Positions 56,986 to 64,000 of a DNA stretch of 64,000 nucleotides are shown here, piece after piece. The translations under genes were made by a program, and so were the position numbers. The first letter of the stretch is position 1, and each line of letters begins with the position of its first letter. This DNA comes from Thamnaconus septentrionalis (lineage: Eukaryota > Chordata > Actinopteri > Tetraodontiformes > Monacanthidae): contig CM020509.1 of NCBI GenBank assembly GCA_009823395.1, forward strand, positions 22,398,199-22,462,198, written 5' to 3'. The notes under the pieces were generated by a model that made no database searches, was not told the DNA's origin, and worked only from the letters and a program-made list of their open reading frames with translations.

Positions 56986-57797
56986 CTATGTGCTGTCATT
57001 CTTGGCCGGGTCTCTTGTAAAAGAGATCTTGGATCTCAAAGGCACAAACCTGGTTAAATAGTTATAATAATAGTTCAACTACAGAAAAGAGTTGTCAGAA
57101 TAATAAATAAAGTTCCCTAAAGAACAAATAAATGATTGATAGAGTCAAAGATCTTCCAATTCATAGATATAGTGGACTTGAAAACATTAGAAATACTATT
57201 TCCAGGAAAGAATCAAAATCTTGCGCTAAGTATTCTAAGTCTTTTTTTAAAGTGAGAGAAAATCAATCCATGTTCAGAGGGTTGAGTGTCTTTGAATGAT
57301 GGAAGGTGAGAACCATTGTTAAATATAGATGTCTTTCTTTTTTGGGAGTTCCATTTTGGAATGGGATCAGTGACCATTTGAAAATGTGTGCTTGTTTGTT
57401 GAGTTGAAAAAATCTTGAAGGCAAAATACTTGATGATGATGAGGATAAATGATTGAATTGTGAGTCAATGATGAAGAATAATGTCAAGCATATTTTGTTG
57501 AGTTGCGTTTCTCTTTTTTTCCTTTTTCATTTTGTCTGACTAATTATTCCAGCTAATCTTATGGACTGTATAGGAGAGGCAAGAATCAGCTTGGGCTTCA
57601 GCCTGCTGCTTTTTCCTTCACACAGTTGTTATGTTTTTGTTGTTGTGAGTCTTTATAATGTGCACATTTGTTTTGGAAGCTTCTTTTTCATTGTTGTCAG
57701 TCGATTGCACAAGATTGATTGAATTTACACTGTCAACCAAAATCAACTATTCAATCATTCATGATGATGATGATGGTGATGATGGTGATGATGGTGG

Positions 57798-57831
<34 letters not shown>

Positions 57832-57959
57832 CGTGATGGTGGTGATGATGAAGATGATGGTGGTGATGATGATGATGACGGTGTTGGTGATGATGATCAT
57901 GATGATCATGATGATGGTGATGGAAGCAGCAAGTTCTCACTCTGCTCTCCTTCATTCAG
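56893..57959 (+). repeat. Gene E intron with GT tract and GAT tract
   Basis: GT repeat about 56905-56980 and GAT/GGT repeat about 57761-57926, both longer than in gene D. Confidence 0.7.
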
Positions 57960-58121
57960 TGAACTATCAGAGCTTGAGTGTGCAGTGGTGTCTTCAGCTC
58001 TGCAGTCCAGCCCCTCCCACCTCACACTGCTGGACCTGAGCTGGACCATCCTGAAGGATCCAGGAGTGAAGTTGCTCTGTGCTGGACTGCAGAGTCCAAA
58101 CTGCAGACTGGAAGTTCTCAG
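57960..58121 (+). CDS. Gene E LRR exon 1
   Basis: 162 nt, phase 2-2, same peptide as gene D LRR exon 1. Confidence 0.75.
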
Positions 58122-58725
58122 GTCAGTTCCTGCTTTCTACTGGTGGACAGTGTGTGTCAGCAGATGACAACTGGTGTGTAACGCTGCTCAGTGTGAAGAC
58201 TTTGAAGCAGATATTAAAGACTCATCTAGACAAAGTGGATGTTGTTGATATTTTCATGTCAACAATCTGCAGCCAGAAAAGACTTTGGATGGTGGAAGAA
58301 AGTGTGGAAAATGTCTCCAGTCACTTTGGAGCTCAATGGAAGTTGTTGATTGGTGATGAAGGTCACATGACTGAGCAGAAGATCCTGTGTAGAAATATTA
58401 GAGGCAGATTAGTAATTGCAGCAGTATTTCTTCATCTTGTCCTTTGAATGTGTTTGACTTGTAACGAGACTCTGATGACTGAAAACAGCCACAAGCACAC
58501 AAAGGACTGAATGATTATTTTCCATCTTCACTGCTGATTGTCTGCACACTGACTGACACATTGCAACATGACAACATGATGATGATCCAAACTGGCACAA
58601 TAACTTGTTCTAGGGAATGACTCAGTGATCCAAACAGCTGCACATCTGGATCATCCACAGGGAGAAATGACTCTTAATATGACATTTAAAGCATGGAAGA
58701 AATCAAATATTTATTCTTTATTCAG

Positions 58726-58899
58726 GTTGATGGGCTGCTTGTTGTCAGAGCTCAGCTGTGATTGGCTGCTCTCAACTCTGAAGTCCAACCCCTCCCACCT
58801 CAGACACCTGGACCTGAGTCAGAACCAGCTGCAGGATTCATCAGTGAAGGTGCTGAGTGGTTTTCTGCAGAGTCCAGACTCTAAACTGGAGACTCTGAG
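58726..58899 (+). CDS. Gene E LRR exon 2, last LRR found
   Basis: 174 nt, phase 2-2, as in gene D ([10 protein letters not shown]), donor GTCAGT with no recognised downstream acceptor exon. Confidence 0.75.
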
Positions 58900-59025
58900 G
58901 TCAGTTCACCCTCTTCACTCTACAACTTCTATGACTCTTTTTATTGTTGTCATGATTTTCACTTCATTTCTGTTGGAAATTCAATTTGCAGTCACTGGTT
59001 TGTGTCTGAAATGAGTGAAACTGGG

Positions 59026-59260
59026 TTTAAAGGTACAGTGTGTAAAATCCTTCCATCTAGTGGTCAGATTTCAGATTGCAGTGCTTACTTGCTAGCCCTC
59101 CCTCTCCCCTTCTTGCCAGTGAACTACGGTGGCCTTCCAGCATCATAAAAGATGTGGTTGACAGCAAAGGTGTCTAGTTCTCTGTATAATGATAAAGTTC
59201 TACCAATACAAACATTACAACCATCTATAAGCATCACAAGCAGTCATAGTCACAGCAGAC
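59026..59260. repeat. Teleost short repeat (GGTACAGTGTGTAAAA family)
   Basis: Begins AAAGGTACAGTGTGTAAAAT and continues CCATCTAGTGGTCAG. A full-length duplicate is at about 49068-49310. Partial copies lie in LRR introns at about 10724, 27086, 38035 and 38503. A known kind of fish interspersed repeat; the class is not assigned. Confidence 0.55.
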
Positions 59261-59272
59261 AGTCCAGTGTTA

Positions 59273-60238
59273 CGCCCGGTTCACAGTGGACGCGGAAGCG
59301 CCGCGAAGCGCCGAGCGCTTCCATTCGGCGCCCATGTTAATCAATGTAGTAGTTCACACCAGACGCGAACAGGCGCGCGGCTTGTGCCATTCATTTCAAT
59401 GGAAGCGGAAGCGCCGCGAAGCGGAATGCCGACGAAATTCGCGAGCGAGGCTCGAGTTGGTTCACACCAGACGCGAACAGCTCCGTGATTGTCGACAAGC
59501 GCTTCTGCTCAGCTGCTGTGTTTTTTTCACTCCCATTCGAGGTTTTTTTTTTTTTTAAATCATTTTCATCATCGTTCACCCCGCCCCGTAGCCAGCCCGC
59601 ACGGTGCTCACTTTCGTATGTGTGTGTGTGTGTGTGTGTGTGTGGAAATAGAAACACGCACTCAGGTGTCCATCTCAAGACCTCTTTCATAATGACCGGC
59701 ATCTGTAGGATCAAACACAGACGTATTTTGATCAAGTCTTCCTCTGTGTGTGTGTGTGTGTGCGCGTGTATTTGTTTAATCTCTCTCGCACTCTGATACA
59801 ATGTACTGACAAATATAACATACAAATATGATCAAATTTGTCATTCGGTTTTTATTTTGAAATTAGTTTATTTTGAAAATTCACCGGATTTTCTCGTGTT
59901 TTTTTTTGAGCGACTTCCTGTATTGACGAGGATCGCTCGCGACTGGCGCACAAAATAGAGCTGACGCCGAAACGACAAATGCATGGCGCGAGCCGCGCCT
60001 GTTCGCGTCTGGTGTGAACCACCACATTGATTAACGTGGGCGCCGAATGGAAGCGCTGGGCGCTTCGCGGCGCTTCGCTTCCACGTCCAGTGAACTGACG
60101 TTAAATGCATGGCGCGATCCGCGAGGGGAGCTGCGCACCTGTTCGCGTCTGGTGTGAACCACCACATTGATAAACGTGGGCGCCGAATGGAAGGGCTCGG
60201 CGCTTCGGGGCGCTTCCGCGTCCAGTGTGAACCGGGCG
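59273..60238. mobile_element. Inverted-repeat DNA element flanked by TTA
   Basis: 966 bp starting CGCCCGGTTCACA and ending with its reverse complement TGTGAACCGGGCG, with TTA on both sides (59270-59272 and 60239-60241). The 3-bp TTA duplication fits the PIF/Harbinger superfamily. The inverted arms are about 200 bp and very CpG-rich, and the right arm holds a further tandem copy of about 130 bp. The centre has GT tracts and no transposase, so it is non-autonomous. Confidence 0.75.
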
Positions 60239-60241
60239 TTA

Positions 60242-60810
60242 GCATGATTTTTCCACACATTTGGCCACCAGCAGTGGCCAGCTAGCGCTAGCATTAGCCA
60301 CATGTATGAGCACTTAGATACTGTAGATAGATCCAGCTGGACTCAGCAAAAGGTCAAGGGTCAATGCAGGTTCTATCATCTCAGTCAGTTCAGTATTGAT
60401 GAGCCAGATGCAGAAAAGATTCCACTGCATTTCAGTCACTGAATAACCATTTGTTCAGGATTCCAGCCTCCAACCATCAATATGAAACTGTCTCTCAAAC
60501 TGATCTTCCCAACCAGCCGCCTACAAACATGGCGGTGCAAGATGGCCACAACCTTTGACCTTCTGTCTGTTTCTATAACGACCCGTTCTAACAGCAGGAA
60601 ATCCAGAGGACTTTTATTTTCTACTAATCAAAGACTTCAAACTATATTGATGGTTGTATATGAAGCTTTCAGCAATAAATCTGGACTGATTTTACACACT
60701 GAACCTTTGAGGCAAAATGAATCAATGAATTCCACCATTTTGAACAGCTGATCAGTAGTCACATGACTAAACAGGTTGATATAAAATATTTTATTGTGGT
60801 GATTCATTAT
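60242..60810. other. Intergenic or former intron of gene E
   Basis: No exon found. The last 60 bp (AGTCACATGACTAAACAGG ... TATTTTATTGTGGTGAT) match the intron after gene B LRR exon 5 (27795-27845), so this is probably old NLR intron. Confidence 0.45.
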
Positions 60811-63800
60811 TTTCCCCCCCTGAACTGCCACCTTAATGTGGTGGGGGAGTTTGAGTGCCCGAAAGATCCCAAGAGCTATGTTGCCTGGGGCTTTATGCCC
60901 CTGGCAGGGTCTCCCAAGGCAAACAGGTCCTGGGTGACGGGACAGACTAAGGGCAGGTCACGAACTCCTATGAAGACCAACAATGAAAGGACCGTGATGT
61001 CGCCCGGTATTGCGCAACTGGGGCCCCACCTTGGAGCCAGGCCCGGGGTTGGGGCTCGCATGCGAGCGTATGGTGGCCGGGACTTTCCCCACGGGGCCCG
61101 GCCGGGCCCAGCCCGAATGAGCGACGTGGGTCTTACCTCCTGTGGGCTCACCACCCGCAGAGGAAGCCGTAGGGGTCGGGTGAATTGTGGTTCGGGCGGC
61201 AGTCGAGGCGGAGGGCCTCGACAACCCGGACCTCGGAAGCAGCCTGTGGCTGTTGGGACATGGAATGTCACCTCGCTGGGGGGGAAGGAGCTCGAGCTTG
61301 TGCAGGAGGTTGAGAGGTACCGGCTAGATATAGTCGGGCTCACCTTCACGCACAGCATTGGCTCTGGAACCCAGCTCCTCGAGAGGGGCTGGACTCTCCA
61401 TTTCTCTGGCGTTTCCCGCGGTGGGCTGGTGTGGGTGTGCTTATTGCCCCACAGCTTAGCCGCCACGTGTTGGAGTTCACCCCGACGAACGAGAGGGTCG
61501 CGTCCCTGCGCCTTCGGGTTGGGGACAGGTCTCTCACTGTGATTTTGGCCTATGGCCCGAATAGCAGTGCAGAGTACCGAGCCTTCTTGGAGCCCTTGGG
61601 AGGGTTGCTGGATGGTGCTCCAACTGGGGACTCTGTTGTTCTGCAAGGGGACTTCAACGCACATGTGGGCAGCGACAGTGCGACTTGGAGAGGCGTGATT
61701 GGGAGGAACGGCCTCCCTGACCTGAACTCGAATGGTGTTCTTTTGCTGGACTTCTGTGCTAGTCACAGTTTGTCCGTGACGAATCCCATGTTCGAGCACA
61801 GGGGTGTCCACCGGTGCACTTGGCATCAGGATGCCCTGGGGCGGAGGTCGATGATCGACTTTGTCGTTGTGTCATCTGACCTCCGTCCCTGTGTCTTGGA
61901 CACTCGAGTGAAGAGAGGGGCTGAGCTGTCAACTGATCACTACCTGGTGGTGAGCTGGATCCGCTGGCGGGGGAGGAGACTGGAAAGACCCGGTAGGCCC
62001 AAACGTATTGTGAGGGTCTGTTGGGAACGTCTGGTTGAGCCCTCTGTCAGTGCGGTCTTCAACTCCCACCTCCGGGAGAGCTTCTCCCAGAACCCGGGGG
62101 AGGTTGGAGACATTGAGTCCGAATGGACCATGTTCTCCTCCTCTATTGTTAACGCAGCTGCTCGCAGTTGTGGTCGTAAGGTCTCCGGTGCCTGTCGTGG
62201 CGGTAATCCCCGAACCCGGTGATGGACACTGGAAGTAAGGGATGCCGTCAAGCTGAAGAAGGAGTCCTATCGAGCCATGTTGGCTCGTGAGACCCCGGAA
62301 GCAGCTGACCCGGTACCTGCAGGCCAAAACTCGTGCTTGGGAGGAGTTCGGGAGGCCATGGAGGAGGACTTTCGGTCGGCCTCGAAGATGTTCTGGCGAA
62401 CCGCTCGGGCGCCTTTAGGAGGGGAAGCAGTTCGCCACTGACACTGTTTATGGTGCAGGTGGGGAGCTGTTGACTTCGACTGGGGATGTTGTCCGGCAGT
62501 GGAAGGAATACTGAGGATCTCCTCAATCCTGCTGTCACGTTTTCAGCGGAGGAGACAGAGGCGGGGAGGACTTGGCGAGGACTTGCAAGGTTGAAGGGTG
62601 GATGAGCAGTCAGTAAACTCCTCTGGTGGCAAGGCTGTCGGGCTGGGTGGATGAGATCCGCCCGAGTACCTCAAGTCTCTGGATGTGCAGGGACTGTAGT
62701 GGGCTGACGGAGGGTGTGCTCCTCTGTATCACACATCAGCGTAAAGTCTATTCGGGGACAGGAGGATACGGCCGATAGTCGAACCTTGGATTCAGGAGGA
62801 ACAGTGTGGGTTCCGTCCCGGTGGTGGAACACAGGACCAGCTCCATACTCTCCGCCGGGTGCTCGAGGGTTCATGGGAGTTTGCCCAACCAGTCTACATG
62901 TGTTTTGTGGATCTGGAGAAGGCGTTCGACTGTGTCCCTTGACGCGTCTTGTGGGGGTGCTCCAGGAGTATGGGGTCCGGGCCCTCTGTTAAGGGCCGTG
63001 GTGGTCCCTGTATGATCGGAGCAGGAGTCTGGTTCGCATTGCCAGCAGCAAGTCAGACTTGTTCCCAGTGCGTGTTGGACTCTGGCAGGGTTGCCCTTGT
63101 CACCGGTTCTGTTCATCATTTTCATGGACAGAATTTCTAGGCACAGCCAGGGCCGGAGGGGTCCGGTTCAGGAACCACATGATTACGCCTCTGCTTTTTG
63201 CGGATGATGTGGTCATGTTGGCTTCATCAAGCCAGGACCTCCAATGTGCATTGGGCCGGTTTGCAGCCGAGTGTGAAGCGGCTGGGATGAGAATCAGCAC
63301 CTCCAAGTCCGAGGCCATGGTTCTCGACCGGAAAAAGGTGGTTTGCCCTCTCCAGGTCGCTGGGGAGATCCTGCCTCAGGTGGAGGAGTTCAAGTATCTC
63401 GGGGTCTTGTTCAGAGCATGAGATCGACAGGCGGAGAGGCGGTGCGGCGTCTGCAGTGATGCGGTCGCTGTACCGGTCGGTCGTGGTGAAGAAGGAGCTA
63501 AGCCGAAAGGCGAGGCTCTCAATTTACCGGTCGTTCTACGTTCCCACCCTCACCTATGGTCACGAGCTTTGGGAAGTGACCGAAAGAACAAGATCCCGAA
63601 TACAAGCGGCCGAAATGAGTTTCCTCCGCAGGGTGGCTGGGCGCACCCTGAGGGATAGGGTGAGAAGCTCAGCCACCCGGGAGGAGCTTGGAGTAGAGCC
63701 GCTGCTCCTCTGCATCGAGAGGGGCCAGCTGAGGTGGCTCGGGCATCTGTTCCGGATGTCTCCTGGACGCCTCCCTGGGAAGGTGTTCCGGGCATGTCCC

Positions 63801-63990
63801 ACCGGGAGGAGGCCTTGGGAAGACCGAGGACACGCTGGAGGAACTATGCCTCCCGGCTGGCCTGGGAACGCCTTGGGGTCCCGCCGGATGAGCTGGAGGA
63901 GGTGACTGGGGCCAGGGAGGTCTGGGCATCTCTGCTTAGGCTGCTGTCCCCGCGACCCGAGCCCCGGATAATGCAGCAGAAGAAGAAGAA
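60811..63990 (+). mobile_element. Near full-length APE-type LINE, frame-broken
   Basis: 3,180 bp between two copies of GATTCATTAT (60801-60810 and 63991-64000). The first part encodes an AP-endonuclease-like domain (GTWNVTSLGGKE near 61255, GDFNAHVG near 61650, STDHYLVVSWIR near 61935). The second encodes reverse transcriptase (FVDLEKAFD near 62905, FADD near 63197, EFKYLGVLF near 63388) and a C-terminal segment (SFLRRVAGRTLRD, LRWLGHLFRM). The 3' end is a short GAA repeat. At least four frame changes or stops separate the pieces, so it is inactive. The clade (RTE- or I/Nimb-like) is not settled. Confidence 0.85.
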
Positions 63991-64000
63991 GATTCATTAT

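Larger units (their letters stand above)
53925..58899 (+). pseudogene. Gene E: NLRC3-like, one-G frameshift, no 3' end found
   Basis: Duplicate of gene D. Exons: 53919-54058 (ATG 53925), 54239-54358, 54713-54780, FISNA-NACHT 54980-56892, LRR 57960-58121 and 58726-58899. An extra G in the run at 55442-55445 (gene D has three Gs) shifts NACHT after PLSFRG and stops at about 55576-55578. After LRR exon 2 I find no further LRR and no terminal exon up to the window end. Instead the original downstream sequence holds an inverted-repeat element and a LINE. The gene is therefore probably truncated even if the frameshift is a sequencing error. Confidence 0.8.
49332..59289 (+). repeat. Tandem duplication unit 2 (about 9.96 kb)
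   Basis: Copy of 39370-49331. Its right end continues into the complete inverted-repeat element, so this side keeps the original downstream context. Confidence 0.9.

Noticed and set aside
60876..61826. Long minus-strand frame over the LINE 5' half
   Set aside because: Antisense of the endonuclease region; the + strand carries the recognisable domain.

Overview
This window is vertebrate DNA, almost certainly from a bony fish (teleost). It carries a tandem cluster of NLRC3-like (NLR-C type) immune-receptor genes with the teleost-specific FISNA segment in front of a NACHT ATPase. Around and inside the genes are fish-type repeats: tRNA-like SINEs, LINEs, a TTA-flanked inverted-repeat element, a solo LTR, and many GT, GAT, CAG and CTT microsatellites. 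The species cannot be named from the sequence. All recognised receptor genes lie on the + strand. Exon boundaries below come from reading splice signals, reading phase and comparison among the five copies; no transcript evidence was available.

Layout. 1-3.7 kb: decayed repeats, including an L2/Rex-like reverse-transcriptase remnant. 3.7-12.45 kb: gene A, with eight LRR exons; it is broken by a 52-bp deletion in NACHT and a stop in LRR exon 7. 12.45-22 kb: repeats, a probable non-coding exon 1 of gene B, and about 6 kb of transposable elements including a 1,240-bp solo LTR. 22.1-29.6 kb: gene B, the only copy that reads intact (ten coding exons plus a 10-nt terminal exon, predicted 1,063 aa). 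29.6-33.3 kb: repeats, a SINE, and an unexplained GC-rich minus-strand exon-like frame. 33.3-40.9 kb: gene C, a deletion-riddled pseudogene. 39.37-59.29 kb: a recent tandem duplication of two units of about 9.96 kb. Each unit holds the 3' end of gene C plus one more receptor (genes D and E). 59.27-60.24 kb: a TTA-flanked inverted-repeat element. 60.81-63.99 kb: a near full-length but broken APE-type LINE with a 10-bp target-site duplication ending exactly at the window edge.

Shared gene design: a CAG-rich non-coding exon 1; one or two short N-terminal repeat exons with a Ser-Pro-Gly...Val-Ser-Leu-Lys-Ser...Glu-Pro-Gly-Pro pattern; a basic linker exon; one large FISNA-NACHT-winged-helix exon; a variable number of 174-nt LRR exons; and a tiny last exon that adds about two residues and a stop. 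N-terminal repeat exons and LRR exons all start and end in phase 2, so they can be gained, lost or skipped without a frame change. The cluster shows several snapshots of that process: within-exon unequal crossing-over, microhomology deletions, a duplication that gave gene D a new 3' end, and a truncated gene E. In this protein family the products are expected to be cytosolic sensors or regulators of innate immunity; that role is inferred from the family and not shown here. I did not find a clearly new biological system. The strongest material is the recorded history of receptor remodelling and the mobile elements that mark it.
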